Of a stretch of DNA of 64,000 nucleotides, positions 21,704 to 33,989 are shown one piece after another; within the stretch, counting starts at the first letter, position 1, and each line of letters opens with the position of its first letter. The notes beneath the pieces were generated by a model, which was given only the letters and a program-made list of their open reading frames with translations, did no database searches and was not told the DNA's origin. Source of the DNA: Aedes albopictus (lineage: Eukaryota; Arthropoda; Insecta; Diptera; Culicidae); the NCBI RefSeq assembly GCF_035046485.1, contig NC_085136.1:220910853-220974852 (forward strand), given 5' to 3'. The translations under genes were made by a program, and so were the position numbers.

Positions 21704-22855
21704 CATCGGGTACGTGGAACGGAATTGAGGCAAAGAATGGTTCGGCGAAGAGAGCAGAACGGTTTTGGAGAAGAAGGACCGCGCAAGGGACAGAAGCGGA
21801 AACAACAGACCCGCCTGTTTTGGGAGAAAAGCGCCGCCTGGAAGAAGCGAAGTGTGAAGAAATGAAACTGCTGTGCCGTTCCCAAGAAACACGGAAGTTC
21901 TATCAGAAGCTCAGCGCATCCCGCAACGGCTTCGTGCCGCGAGCCGAAATATGCAGGGATAAAGACGGAGGCCTCTTGACGGACGGACGTTAGGTGATCG
22001 AAAGGTGGAAACAGCACTTCGATCAGCACCTGAACGGCGTGGAGAACGTAGGCACGGGAGCCCACGGCAACGGAAGAAACGACGACGCCAATGCAGCAAA
22101 GGACGGAAATGAACCAACTCCCACGCTGAGGGAAGTTAAGGATGCCATTCACCAGCTCAAAACCAACAAAGTAGCTGGTAAGGATGGTATCGCAGCTGAA
22201 CTCATCAAGATGGGCCCAGAAATGTTGGCCACCTGTCTGCATCGGCTGATAGTCAGGACCTGGGAAATCGAACTGCTATCGGAGGAGTGGAAGGAAGGGG
22301 CAATCTGCCCCATTTACAAGAAAGGCGACCATTTGGAATGTGAGAACTTCAGGACGATCACTATTTCGAATGCTGCCTACAAAGTGCTATCCCAGATCAT
22401 CTTCCGCCATCGTCACCTAAAACGAATGAGTTCGTTATCAAACCGGCTTTATCGACGGCCGGTCGATAACGGACCACCAGATCTTCACCGTACGGCAAAT
22501 CCTCCAGAAATGCCGTCAATCAGTTTACTCGATGCATCAAAATTCGAATTTTAAACTCGAACATGAAATGTGTGCTACTGTACGCCAGTGAAACCAGGTG
22601 TGTTTCAGTGGAGAACACTCAGCGGCTGCAGGTCTTCATCAATGGATGTCTGCGGTATTTAATTCGTGCATGATAGTCTCAGAATTGGATCTCCAACGTG
22701 GAGCTCCATTCTCGATGTCATCAAAAGCCGATAGCGATAGAAATTCGGGAGCGAAAGTGGAGGTGGGTCAGCCACAGTCTTCGCAGTCGCCCAGGATGGA
22801 GATTTTTCAATTCGGCCTTTCACACCACCATGGCTCTTCAGGACTGAAAGTGTAA

Positions 22856-23894
22856 GTGTAAAAGAATACTCAACTTAATCAAGTTTATTGGGCAGAAATT
22901 GTCTTACTGACAGCCTGAAGCCACAGGAGATAGAAGAAGAATAAATCATTACAAAGGACATGAAATTTGGTAAAGTGGTCATGTCAAGCAAATCACCCGA
23001 AAAATTCAATCTATAATGCAAAAGTAGTTGAAGTGAAATGTTGATCAGCAATAACAGTCCTACATTCCGACGCTAGTGTTCTCACTTGGCCGGTGGGTCC
23101 ATTCTCGCACATCAAGATATGTATGGCCTTTTCAAATTGAAATTGATGGAAATGTTTAGCTGCCAGATTGGAACAATGGATGAATTCCATGTGCCTTCCC
23201 GCCTTATGGTTGCCTGCCGAAGCAGAACCGTTCCGTTTGTTTTCAACCTGTTCCTGTGATTTATGGTGCAGCAGACTTTTATTGCCAAGCAGCAGCTAGC
23301 GCACAAAAGCCGAGTTTTTCTATGCTTTTGTTTCCAGCCTCGATCCTCCCCCACCACGTGCCGGAGGAAGTGGATCATCCAACAGCCCCCACCCCTTCGA
23401 TTCTTCACCCACGAACAAGTGCTTCTGTTACTCTATTGCAAGTTTAATCGTGCTTGAACAAATTTCTATTCATTATACGATTTTATTTTTATACCACTTC
23501 CACCCACTTGATTTTGTGCTCTGGTTCTCCTGGTTGGTTCTATTTGATGGTTTTTCTACTGTTTGTGTGTTCCGGCAATCTGTTTGGAGGAAAAAAGAAC
23601 CCCTTAGATCCATCGCAGCAGTTGTCAACTATTTTGGGCCGCGAGAATGGAACAAAAATAACTATAGTCGAGTGATGAATTTTCATTTGATCGAAGATAA
23701 ATTACTGTTTTACTGCTGTTTCGATGCGTCGGCAGCATTTTACCCGTAGGTATGGATACGTATAATATGCACGTAATCCCCTTCGTGCAAATACTTTGGC
23801 AATAGTACCAGGCTTTGCCACTTTCAAACTTCTGAGAAGAGTCGGACGTCTAGACAATTCTGCAAATCAGATCTGAACATTCCGGGTTCTGAAA
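22856..23894. other. Intronic sequence, nothing recognised
   Basis: Short overlapping open frames on both strands at 23110-23750 without known motifs. No repeat structure noticed. Confidence 0.35.
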
Positions 23895-24080
23895 TTAATA
23901 CTTTTAAGGTCAGATTCGAAACTCCGTCCGGGCCTGGGGCCTTGCCTACGCGTCTTGTCTTGGTCATCACGACCATCTAGGCATCACCCCACGGATTCGC
24001 ATTGGCACTATAACAAGACCCTCAAACCAGGCATTTTTACCCTTCAGTTCGAGGTACTTTTTTAGGCCAGGACTTCAAAA
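23895..24080 (-). mobile_element. R1-clade ORF2 fragment (distal half of a split copy)
   Basis: Minus-strand translation gives SANANPWG and then, after a deletion, GKAPGPDGV, both diagnostic of the family at 26.3-29.3 kb. With the minus-strand fragment at 30046-30560 it probably forms one older copy interrupted by the plus-strand element. Confidence 0.7.
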
Positions 24081-24879
24081 AGTAACGTCGATGTGTAACT
24101 AGTGGGCGATCCCTGCCCAGCACTGGTGAGACCCCCCTCCTTCAACTGCCTCAGGGTCGGCGTACGCGCTGGACTATCGCGGCCAAGGAAACACTTAAAC
24201 ACTTTAGGATACACAAACCCACTTAATTTCAATTTTCGCACTACAGGTACCTTTATTTGACTACTTTTCCACCTACTTTCTTACTGTCTACCTCCTACCT
24301 TACTCTCTCTTCTTCTTCACTTTTGGCGGGGCCCCTTCTTGTGGTTCCGCTACTACACCTTCTCTTCCGTCTCTCCTGTGGTGTCTTCGCTGCTTCTCGT
24401 CTTCCGTTGCGTTGAGTTAGGCGGCCGTTCGGTGCAGTCCAAGTCACGACGGTTGGTTGAGCGCGTGAACTCCAGGACACGCTTTCAAAATGGCCGCGCC
24501 TCTATTGTGTGGCGTCTGAATGGCCAACGGTGGTCTATTCGGTCGACGGAGTGGCGTTCTTGACGGTTGGGCCAATCTCCGGACCACGGATGGTTCTAAC
24601 AGGGTTAATGTGTGCTTTCGGCAATCCTCCAAACTTGGTAGGGTAGCACTATCACAGGTAAGTACTAGTTTAAAACTGTAGCACAGGGGTCCTATTGGGG
24701 AGGTTTTTGGCGGTTAATGATGGGGGTGGTCAGAATAAGGATTGGCCTTGGATTACCTGGATGATATTTCTTTATTGCTTCTTCCACTTCGCACTTTCAC
24801 TCCAATTATATGACAAACGATTTATATGACATTACGATTTTCCTTCCAGAATAGTTTCAAAACTTAGCTTTTGCTTGGT
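24081..24879. other. Unassigned repeat-like sequence
   Basis: Lies between the R1 minus fragment and the plus-strand R1 element. Contains an AATAAA on minus near 24250 and GC-rich blocks but no family motif I could name. It might be part of an LTR element. Confidence 0.3.
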
Positions 24880-24990
24880 GAGCTCACGGCTTGCTTTCTC
24901 GAGATATGCAACGTAATTGCCTGGGTTAGCGATGGTGGTTCATTCTCCAAGCCTTCGACCGTGCTGTAATCCCCCCCATCATGGCCCCCA

Positions 24991-26348
24991 GTGGGTGCTC
25001 CAGTCCACTTCCCGGCAAGCCAGCCGGTGAAGGTTATGGACAGAGCGTGGTTGTTGAGGGCCGTCAACCGAGAATCCAAAGGACGGTCCGCAATAGAGGT
25101 GGCTGAGCAGCAGCTTGGCAAAATCATCGACTTTGCGTCCACTAAGTCGAACATAAGCAAGGACCTGAAAACGGCCTTGCTTCGACTTAGGGCGTCAATC
25201 GACGATGCCAAGCAGGAGCACGCGGCACTCGCGTTGCTAACTGCTTCAGCAACGGAGCCTGCAAATGAGAAAGTGCCGAAGTTTACCCAAATGGAGGCCT
25301 TCTCCTTCGCAGGAAGTCCGAATAAGGCGGAAGCGACTGCTCGCGACAAACGGGGCAAGCAATCGCAGAAGCGGGCGAGGCAACCGTCAGGCGAATCATT
25401 ACCCCGAAAGTCGGTAATAATGCCGGAAGGTCGGACCACAGCCAGGGTTCCCGGAAAGCTGGGAAGGGTGGGCCTGAAAAGGCTGGCCCGTCCCGGAACG
25501 ATGGGAACAAGGGGTTGTGACCGCTGGTGGGCCCTCAACAGCCACAGAGCAGGGCGATCCAAGGGGATAACCCCCCTTGGACGAAGGTAGAGCGGAAGAG
25601 GAAGAAGAAGGCGAATCCGCAGGTAGTAGCGCAGGACGCCAAGCCAAGGCGTAGGAGGGCAGGTGCCAAGCGCGAGAAAGGCGACGCGATCGTCATTATG
25701 ACGGAACAGTCCAAGTACTCGGACGTCTTGAAGATGATGCGAAGCGACGCCAAGCTTGAGGGTCTTGGAGCCGACGTACGCAGTATTAGACGTACTCGTA
25801 CGGGCGAGATGATCCTGGAGCTGAAGCGCCAGAAGGAGCACAAGGGCGCCGCCTATAAGAGGCTGGCAGAAGAGGTCCTTGGTGAGGGTGTGCAGGTGAG
25901 GGCTCTGACACATGAGGCGACTCTGAAGGTCATTGATGAGATCACCGAAGTGGAAGAGCTCGTCACGGCACTTCGGCAACAGTGCGATGTGCAGGTGGCC
26001 GCCGCAGCCGTTATGCTACGGAAAGGGCCAGCAGGGACACAGATAGCTTTGGTTCAGCTACCTGTGGCGGACGTCAAAAAGTCCGTTAAAGTAGGGAGCA
26101 TAAAGGTGGGTTGGTGTGTATGTCACCTGACATTCCACGAGCCACCAGAGGTTTGCTTCAGGTAACTGGAACCAGGACACAAGTCGTGGGACTGGAAAGG
26201 CCCCGACAGGCGCAAACTGTGCAGGTGATGCGGCGCTGAAGGTCATAAGGCCCAAAGCTGCACGAGTCCGCCCATCTGCATGATCTGTACCGGGAAATCC
26301 TCGAACAACAGACATCCGATGGGTGGTCCAAGGTGCCCGCCGCAGTGA
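24991..26348 (+). pseudogene. R1 ORF1 (gag-like), frameshifted
   Basis: Residues run in one frame from the ATG at 24991 to about 25565, then continue in another frame to 26165. A single shift between 25527 and 25590 joins them. The N-terminal half carries NISKDLKTALLRLRASID. The middle is basic (RKRKKKANPQ), followed by a compact domain (EMILELKRQKEHKGA). After a stop at 26163 and another at 26226 come CCHC-type zinc knuckles (CGAEGHKAQSC, CMICTGK...C), the RNA-binding end of such proteins. The first knuckle has lost cysteines to a stop and a Trp. Normal role: binding element RNA in a ribonucleoprotein. Confidence 0.8.
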
Positions 26349-29334
26349 ACAACAAATCACAGTGCAGGTAACGCAGCTGAACCTGAACCACTGTGATGCG
26401 GCTCAGCAACTGCTTTGTCAGGCAGTTTCTGAGTGGGAGACGGATATCGCCAGCATATCGGACCCATACCGAGTACCCGTCGGCAACGGCAACTGGGTCG
26501 CGGATGGGACAAGAAAAATGGCGGCGATATGGACGACGGGAAAATACCCCGTTTAGGAGTTGATGTCTACTACCTATGAGGGCTTCGTGGTCACCAAAGT
26601 AAACGGAGTCTTCTTCTGTAGCTGTTATGCGCCTCCGCGGTGGCCTGCTCGATCGGCATTCACGTAAATGCTGGACCGCTTAACGACCGTGCTAACAGGG
26701 TGAAGGCCGGTGGTAATAGCGGGCGACTTTTATGCCTGGGCCGTGGAATGGGGAAGCCGTTTCACGAACCAGCGGGGTCAGATCCTGCTAGAAACACTGG
26801 CCATCTTAGATGTCGACTTAGCTAATGTCGGTACCAAGAGTACCTTTAGTCGAAACGGAGCGGAGTCAATTATTGACGTGACCTTTTGTAGTCCTGGCCT
26901 AACAAGTAGTTCGAACTACAGAGTAGATGATGGCTACACTCACAGCGACCACCTGGCGGTTTGCTACAGTATCGACTACAACAACAGCAGACAGCGGATA
27001 AAAGAAGAGGCGGCTAGGCCAAGGCCAAGCCCTCGCAGGTGGAAGACATCATACTTCGACGAAGGGGTATTTAGGGAGGCGCTCCGCTGTGAGCGAAACT
27101 TAATCGGTTTAGACGGCGACGAGCTGGTAGCGGTGCTCTCACGTGCGTGTGATGCGACCATGCCTAGGCGAGTCCACCCTAGAAATGGGAGGCCACCGGC
27201 TTACTGGTGGACCGACGCGATTGCGGACCTGCGCCGCGCCTGCCTACGGGCTAGGCGGCGGATGCAGCGAGCACGATCAGAGGAAGAGCGAAACGAATGG
27301 CGGGTGGTGTTTGCCGCTGCAAAAGCCGCGCTTAAGACCGAGATAAGAGCAAGCAAAAAGGCCTGCTTTGAGGGTCTCTGTCAGAGTGCCAATACGAATC
27401 CGTGGGGTGACGCCTACAGGATCGTTATGGCCAAGACGAGAGGTGTGATGGCTCCTACAGAGCAATTACCAGAGATGTTGGAGGGGATCATTGGAGGACT
27501 TTTTCCGCGTCATGATCCTAATCCTTGGCCTCCTTTCGTAGGACAGCCGGGGACTGGGGCTGGCGATGAGGAGAGGTTCACCGATGTGGAAGTTGCGGGG
27601 ATAGCTAAGTCCCTTAGCGTAGGTAAGGCTCCAGGTCAGGACGGAGTTCCGAACCTGGCCTTAAAAGTAGCCATTGCAGAGGCTCCCGAGATGTTCAGGT
27701 CTGCTATGCAGAAACGCCTGGACGAGGGAGTTTTCCCAGAAGCTTGGAAGAGGCAGAGCCTGGTACTATTGCCAAAAGCGGGGAAACCACCCGGAGACCC
27801 GTCGGCATATAGACCAATATGCATGATTGACACGGCGGGGGAGATCATCCTCAATAGAATGTTGCGGTTCACCGAGGGCGAAAATGGTCTTTCGAGTAAC
27901 CAGTACGGCTTCCGGAAGGGGAGGTCCACCGTAGACGCTATCTTGTCGGTTACAAAAACCGCCGAGAAAGCACTCGAGCCTAAGAGGAGGGGAATTCGCT
28001 TTGGCGCGGTAGTGACTCTGGATGTTAGGAATGCGTTTAAAAGCGCCAGCTGGTCTGCTATTGCCGATGCGCTCTTGCGTCTGGGGATACCGGAGTACCT
28101 GTACAAGATTCTCGGAAGTTACTTTCAGAATCGTGTACTAGTCTACGATACGGAGGTGGGTCGGAAGTGCTTTCACATAACCTCAGGAGTCCCGCAAGGT
28201 TCCATCCTGGGTCCGGTGTTATGGAATGTCATGTACGACGAGGTGTTGAGGTTAGAGTATCCAGTGGGAGTGGTGATTGTCGGATTTGCCGACGACATTA
28301 CGCTCGAAGTCTACGGTGAAACGATCGAGGAGGTAAAGTTGACTACCAAGCACTCGATCAAGGTTGTGGAGGCGTGGATGGGGTCTAGGAAACTGGAGCT
28401 GGCTCACCACAAGACAGAGGTGACGGTTGTTAACAACCTGAAGTCGGAGCAGCAGACGGAGATCAGTGTAGGAGAGTGTACTATCCTGTCAAAGCGCTCC
28501 GTCAAACACTTGGGCGTGATGATCGACGATAAGCTTACCTTCGGTAGCCACGTCGATTATGCCTGTAAAAGAGCCTCCACAGCTATTGCGGCACTGTCCC
28601 GGATGATGTCCAATAGCTCTGCGGTGTACGCCAGTAAGCGCAAGCTTCTGGCTAGTGTTGCTACGTCCATACTTAGGTATGGCGGTCCGGCGTGGGGCAC
28701 CGCGCTAAGTACTAAATGCTACCGACGGAAACTGGAAAGTACTTACAGGCTTATGTGCCTGAGGGTTGCGAGCGCATACCGTACCGTGTCACACGACGCT
28801 CTCTGCGTCATTACTGGTATGGTGCCTATCAGCATTCTTATCAGTGAGGACATGGAGTGCTTCGAAATGCGCGGCACAAGAGGCATACGCAGGACTGCCA
28901 GGGTGGCCTCTATGGTGAAATGGCAGCGCGCATGGGACAGTTCCACCAAAGGAAGGTGGACCCATAGGTTGATACCGAGGGTAGATAGGTACATTAATAG
29001 GCGCCATGGGGAAGTTACATTCCACCTGACACAGGTCCTTTCTGGTCATGGTCGCTTCCGACAGTATCTACACCGTTTCGGGCATGCGGATTCTCCCGAA
29101 TGCCCAGTGTGCAATGGCTTAGAGGAAACGGCGGAACACGTATTGTTCGTGTGCCCGCGTTTTCGCACAATGCGTGACCGCATGCTTGCCACATGCGGGG
29201 AGGACACAAACCCGGACAACTTGGTCCAGAGGATGTGTAGGGATGAGTTTGGCTGGAACGCCGTTTCAACGGCTATCTCCCATATCGTCTGGGAACTACA
29301 GAGGAGGTGGCGCGTGGACTCGGAGAGTGGCTAG
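26341..29334 (+). pseudogene. R1 ORF2 (endonuclease-reverse transcriptase), three premature stops
   Basis: One frame covers the whole protein. The endonuclease starts near 26350 (VTQLNLNHCDAAQ) but is cut by stops at 26554, 26665 and 26701. From 26704 the frame is open to 29334. Seen in order: GDFYAWAVEWGS, where the catalytic Asn of the usual GDFN is Tyr; the SDH motif in YTHSDHLAV; the RT fingers KAPGQDGVPNLAL; YRPICMIDTAG; SGVPQGSILGPVLWN; the catalytic box GFADDITLEVYG; and the thumb KHLGVMIDDKLTF. Near the C-terminus is the R1-type motif CPVCNGLEETAEHVLFVC. The RT half looks intact while the endonuclease is disabled. Normal role: target-primed reverse transcription in the nucleus. Confidence 0.9.
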
Positions 29335-30045
29335 TCCAGATGCAGTACAAGAGGTGGTCCAGGGGTTCGGAGTCGGCTTCGTAGGTTATACCGGTGCCCT
29401 GCGGTCGAGATCGACCCTTACAGCGATTAAGTGGCCGCGGAGAGGAAGTCCCGGTAGCGGTGCTGTCGTGGCGTCGGTCTACTGGGTTGGATCCGAGCCC
29501 GCGGTTGTAAAGGGGTCCCCGGCAAGGGTCGGGGTAGGTGAGATCCTGCTGTCTGCTACCTACGGGTGCATCTGATAGGGCCTGAAGGGTAGTGATACCC
29601 TTCCTTACGGGCAGGTCAGATCGGGTTGCACGTGGGCATCAGTTCTTGATGTCCGCTCAGCAGTAAAGCGCGGGCGGGGTTGACCCTGCCCGCCTTCCGA
29701 GGACAAAGGGAGTGGCGAGGACCACTCGGGAAACTGGCTAAGCGCCAGCATGCTACCGTGATGGACTCTCCAGAGCGAGTCATCGATGTTCGTTGTTGCT
29801 AGGCTACGCAGCTAACCTTGAGGGTGCGATGTGCACTAGCCCCTCTCTGAAGCAATACCTTCTTGGTGGTTCCGGAGAGACGTAGGGTTTGGCGACCATA
29901 GGAATGGTTTAGTGGGTACGAGGAGAGAGTAGTCCCGGCTTTTACTTTTGTTGTAGAAGACGGCCTCAGACCTACACTACCCTAACCTTCTGTTAGGGTG
30001 TCTGTTGAGCAGATTATCCCCCTATGGTTTAGAAAAAAAAAAAAA

Positions 30046-30560
30046 GATGATCGAATTCCCTTACTTTTGGCGAAAGGTTCTTTCGGCACCGACATTAGCC
30101 AAATCGCTATGTACATGGCCTTAAGCAAGATCTGACCCCGCTGGTTCGTTACCCACTACACGGCCGAGGCATTGAAGTCACCCACTATTACCACCGGACT
30201 TCGCCCTGTAGACTGCACGACCAACCATTGCGGAGGCGCATAGCAGCTACAGAAAAAGACCTCGTTGATCTTGGCGACCACAAAGCCCTCGTATGTAGTA
30301 GACACCAGCTCCTGGACAGGGCATTTAACCGTCGTCCATATCGCCGCCGTTTTTCTGGACCCATCCGTGACTTTGTTCGCGTTCCAGTTGCCGTTACCGG
30401 CGGGTACTCGGCATGGGTCCGCTTAACAGATTCTACCGCTGCCACAGTTGCCATGAATGTCTGGTGATCCTGCTTAACCGCCATAAATGACGTACAAAGT
30501 CCCATCAGGGCCTGCATTAGGGCCTTCCTGATGATAGACTTCGAGGACGCAAAGTCAATG
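30046..30560 (-). mobile_element. R1-clade endonuclease fragment (proximal half of a split copy)
   Basis: Minus-strand translation reads, with shifts, through VTNQRGQILL and ANVGAERTF, equivalent to residues around 26770-26850 of the plus-strand element. It abuts the poly-A end of that element directly. Confidence 0.75.
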
Positions 30561-31025
30561 ATGGAGTCATTCCATTAGTTTTATTAATGACTCACATCAA
30601 CAATGACCTCGCCCGACCTCCCCTGCTAGCCGGGGAGGAAATGGGGCTTCTTACAATGGCACTATGAAAGGCATTTTTGAGTTTTTTTTTTATAGAATTA
30701 AAAAAACTGCTGATCAGACACCCAGGAGGTGGTTCTTCGGGTTATGCGGGGATTGACCCACTAAAAACTCAGTCACTCTCTTGATATCTGTACTGCATAC
30801 CTCCTGCTCAACCTTTGCTCCACGAAACGTGGGCATACAAAGAGCACATGCTCCATGTTCTCGTCGCAGTCTGCACACTCCAAACACTCGGGTTAGTCTG
30901 CGTGTCCGTATCTGTGCAGATACCACTTAAAGCACCCATGACCAGACAGAAATTGTGTCAAGTGAAAATTCACCTCGCCAAAGGGCCTGGCGAGGCGTCC
31001 ATTTGGACATGCTCGGTATTAGCCT
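30561..31025 (-). mobile_element. 3' end of a second R1-family ORF2
   Basis: Minus-strand reading, with a frameshift, gives FLSGHGCFKWYLHRYGHAD, an ECLEC-type cysteine pair and then MEHVLFVCP, the C-terminal zinc motif of R1 ORF2, followed by a short 3' UTR. Clearly diverged from the element at 24.9-30.0 kb. Confidence 0.75.
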
Positions 31026-33269
31026 GTGTGTTAACTAAATTCACTTACCCTTACTTGAGGAATTCCAATTTCTCTGCCATTACAACATTGACGATGTTCT
31101 GAGAGTTTAGAATGATCAATTTGCCGAATTGTAATGTTACCCCACTGGTTCTACAAACATCTTTGTCTAATTAGCGAGGTAATACGGTACTACCGAAGAA
31201 GTATGATTTAGAAACCTCTGAGCTCAATCCGATTGTTGGCTGACAGAAGATCACAGGAAAAAAGCAACCGTCCGCTGACGAGAGATGCTCTATTGTTCCC
31301 CATCACCGAAGCCGGGAAGTCCTCCCCCTCCAGCAGTCAAACGGAGAGAGTGCAGTTTTCTTTCACCCATCCATCTCTCGTTCTTCAGTGGCCTTTTCAC
31401 ACGCGTCGCCAAAGGACAAACAGATTGCATAGTAAATTACTTCATGCAGAAATTTATTGCAAATAACAGCATTTCAACTTCCTTTCTCTTCCACTCACTT
31501 TTACTGTTCCGGCCACTTTCTTTTCTTTCCTGTTGCATCCGCGCCCGCAAGCTAAGAAAAACGAAGCTTTGGAAGTCTTCCAACCGAAGGAGGAACAGTT
31601 ACTCACAAAATTGGGCGTACTACATATTTTTCGTTTTTATATGGTAGGTACGTGTTTGATTCGTTTCTGCTAGGAATTAATTTCGTGAAATTTTGGTTTT
31701 GATTGAGTTAAAACACACAAATAGATAAATTTAATCGAGTACGATATACACGAACACAAATGTAACAGTTGTTTGATCAAAACATTAACAAAACCGTACC
31801 GTCAATGTTAAGTGTAACTGTAGTTATAGGAAACGGAAAAGCTATTGTGTTTGAATCATCCTCAAGCTTCGTTTCTGTCTTTTCTCTCGCTTTCCAGAGC
31901 AGTACCCATCGACGATGCCCAGCTGAGAAATGGAGAATAGTTTTCATCGAATTGAATAAAGTGCAAATCGTTCGCTCGAGCGAAAACACAATGAATAAAT
32001 GAACGGGTGACTGGCGAACGGTTTGGACAATGGGACTGCTGACTCCCGGGCGGTGGTGATCGGCAGCGGGGATCAGTGCAGGGGTGCGAAGTGTCAGCAA
32101 TTGCATCGAGTGGGTGCCATCACTGTCATTATTGGTTTGCCACCTACCGAGGGGCACTTTGCTGTCGTTGATGGATGGTTTGGTGCCTTGAGGGAAGTTC
32201 TTTTTTTTTCTTCTTGCAATTTGTTCGGAAAGCATCAAAAGGATCTTATTGTGGGAACAATTCAATCAGACGCATATCTGATTCACATGACAAAGGAAAT
32301 GAATTTGAAATGGTTAATCGTATCGTACGCCTCGAGGCAAAAAGCCTTTGAGCAATGAGCAAATATCTTCATATACAGACTAAGTCTACCAGTTTACATG
32401 TACTCCGATTTGGCCACATTGGATTCTTAAATTCAGCATCAAGTTACGTGGACAGGATGCATAATAATGTTGCTAGAAAACGGTAAAATCGATACTGATT
32501 GTTCATTTGGGCCTAACTGACATTTTCGAATTCTCTTCATCGATCTTCTCTTTGTGTTATCACAGGAAGTGTATTGAGTTTTCCAAAGATTTTTTGGTTG
32601 AAATGCAAAGAAGACGACTACATGTTGGTATAGAAACAAAAAGAATAAAGATTTTGTTTGTTTTGATCAAGTTATTAGCGAAAGAGAGAGTCGACGAAGA
32701 GAAATCGATCAAGTCAGTTAGGCCCTTATGAAAATCATTGTCGTAATATCTTTTGGACTTACACAGTACGTATACTTATGTAAACGAAGCTTCGCAGGCG
32801 GGTGTTTTGTGTTATGTGCACCACTTTTTATTTGTCATTCAATGTTATTTGAGCCCATCGGCTCCCGTGTTCATCACACCTCTTTCAAATTTTTATTCTA
32901 ACGCCGTGCTATTAAATGCTTTACATGCCACATGTGACATGTCTAGTCATTAAGCTCCAGTTATTTAATTGTTAGTTCTAAATCTTTCGCCATTCAGCGT
33001 CGATTACCGTGAACCTTCGTTGGTTTAACCGCATCTAATTTGACCCCACTTATAATTTATCTGCATATCAAATCAAAACAGCAAATAAGGTTACCACTTA
33101 TGTGTTTTTCGATGCCCACAGGATTACTAGAAGTTCATATGAGGTATCGTTCAAACCAACCAACGGGGGTAGACGGTAGTAAATTATCGACACTACACAT
33201 ACCTACCACACATCCGATGAAACATTTTTCGACTGTGGAGGTCTCTAATGTGCTCCTTGGCACTACATC
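31026..33269. other. Intronic sequence without recognised genes
   Basis: About 2.2 kb of unique-looking DNA. The longest frame (31777-32265, minus, 162 codons) overlaps a plus-strand frame at 32023-32358. Neither shows a known domain or splice context. No structured repeat noted. Confidence 0.4.
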
Positions 33270-33900
33270 TTTATGCGCGCTACTCGAATAGTTGCCGGTG
33301 GTGAATCTAATTCACACCGACGAAGAGTTGCTCGGCAGAGGAAGATTTTCTGGAACCGTTTCTCCTCAGGCAGGTGCCTTTCGATTCATGGGCGCCTGCC
33401 GAGGATGGAGAATCTGCCGAAGCTAAGATTCCATCCCGATCAGTCAGGTGCTGAAGTCGGTCCGGCGATTCCCGTTGATGGGAGACCCAGAACCGGTCCA
33501 AAATTACTAAGTTACGCACTACTCAGTCAAGTCGCCGGCGTGGAACCAAGCCCAACCCGATCGTGGTCCGGCACCCTCCAATCATAGCGCCACTCTCTCT
33601 GCAACACGAACAGCATCACCGTTACTGCTCTGCCGACAGCGTTCCAAGTCTCTTCTTTCGCGGCACATCTTTTTGACAATGCTGTCAACTGTCACGCTGC
33701 GCATATCCTGCCCATCTCTATGAATCTGGGACACTCCAGGACAACGTACTCTGGTGTTTCTTTGCTGGATACATCTTCCGTTCGCTGTATTGTTCCATTC
33801 TTGCTGCTACTCAGACAACGAGACTGTTCTATCAACTCATCTCCTCTTGCATTTCTAGCGTTCCTCCACAGATAGCATTTGACGTTTTGCCTCTCCTTTG
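33270..33900 (-). mobile_element. R1-clade ORF2 3'-end fragment
   Basis: Minus-strand reading contains ETPEYVVLECPRF (the C-terminal zinc motif), then IVKKMCRE with WNAVGRAV in a shifted frame, matching MCRDEFGWNAV at the end of the 29.3-kb ORF2. A 3' UTR follows to about 33270. A third R1 lineage in this window. Confidence 0.65.
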
Positions 33901-33989
33901 GCGTCTCTTATTTGTTGTACCAGATTTAACTTACTTTAAATGTATGTTGCCACAAGAAGGCACGTTTGTCTTTCTCGATCACATACTTA

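Larger units (their letters stand above)
18490..22855 (+). mobile_element. RTE-clade non-LTR retrotransposon, split and internally deleted
   Basis: Likely 5' region 18490-18770, then the endonuclease C-terminal part (IDHVLIDGRHFSD, with SDHYLV) at 18775-19099. The frame resumes after a foldback insertion: 21709-22500 carries linker and RT start (WKQHFDQHLNGVENV, VAGKDGIAAELIKMG, EWKEGAICPIYKKGD). The RT palm with its catalytic ADD is missing. At 22560-22820 the C-terminal RTE segment follows (LLYASETRCVSVENTQ, IEIRERKWRWV). Frameshifts and stops are present, so the copy is dead. Same subfamily as 56712-58045. Confidence 0.8.
24880..30045 (+). mobile_element. Near full-length R1-clade non-LTR retrotransposon
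   Basis: Two-ORF element of about 5.2 kb: ORF1 (24991-26348), ORF2 (about 26341-29334), 3' UTR and a terminal run of 13 A (30033-30045). The gene order, APE-type endonuclease, RT with FADD box and C-terminal CCHC motif fit the R1 clade. The 5' boundary is approximate. It carries one frameshift and two stops in ORF1 and three stops in ORF2, so it is probably inactive. It appears inserted into an inverted relative. Confidence 0.85.

Noticed and set aside
24864..25979. 371-codon minus-strand frame
   Set aside because: Antisense of the R1 ORF1 region; no recognised domain, and the plus strand carries the conserved gag motifs.
31777..32265. 162-codon minus-strand gene
   Set aside because: No recognised domain, an overlapping plus-strand frame, and no splice evidence.
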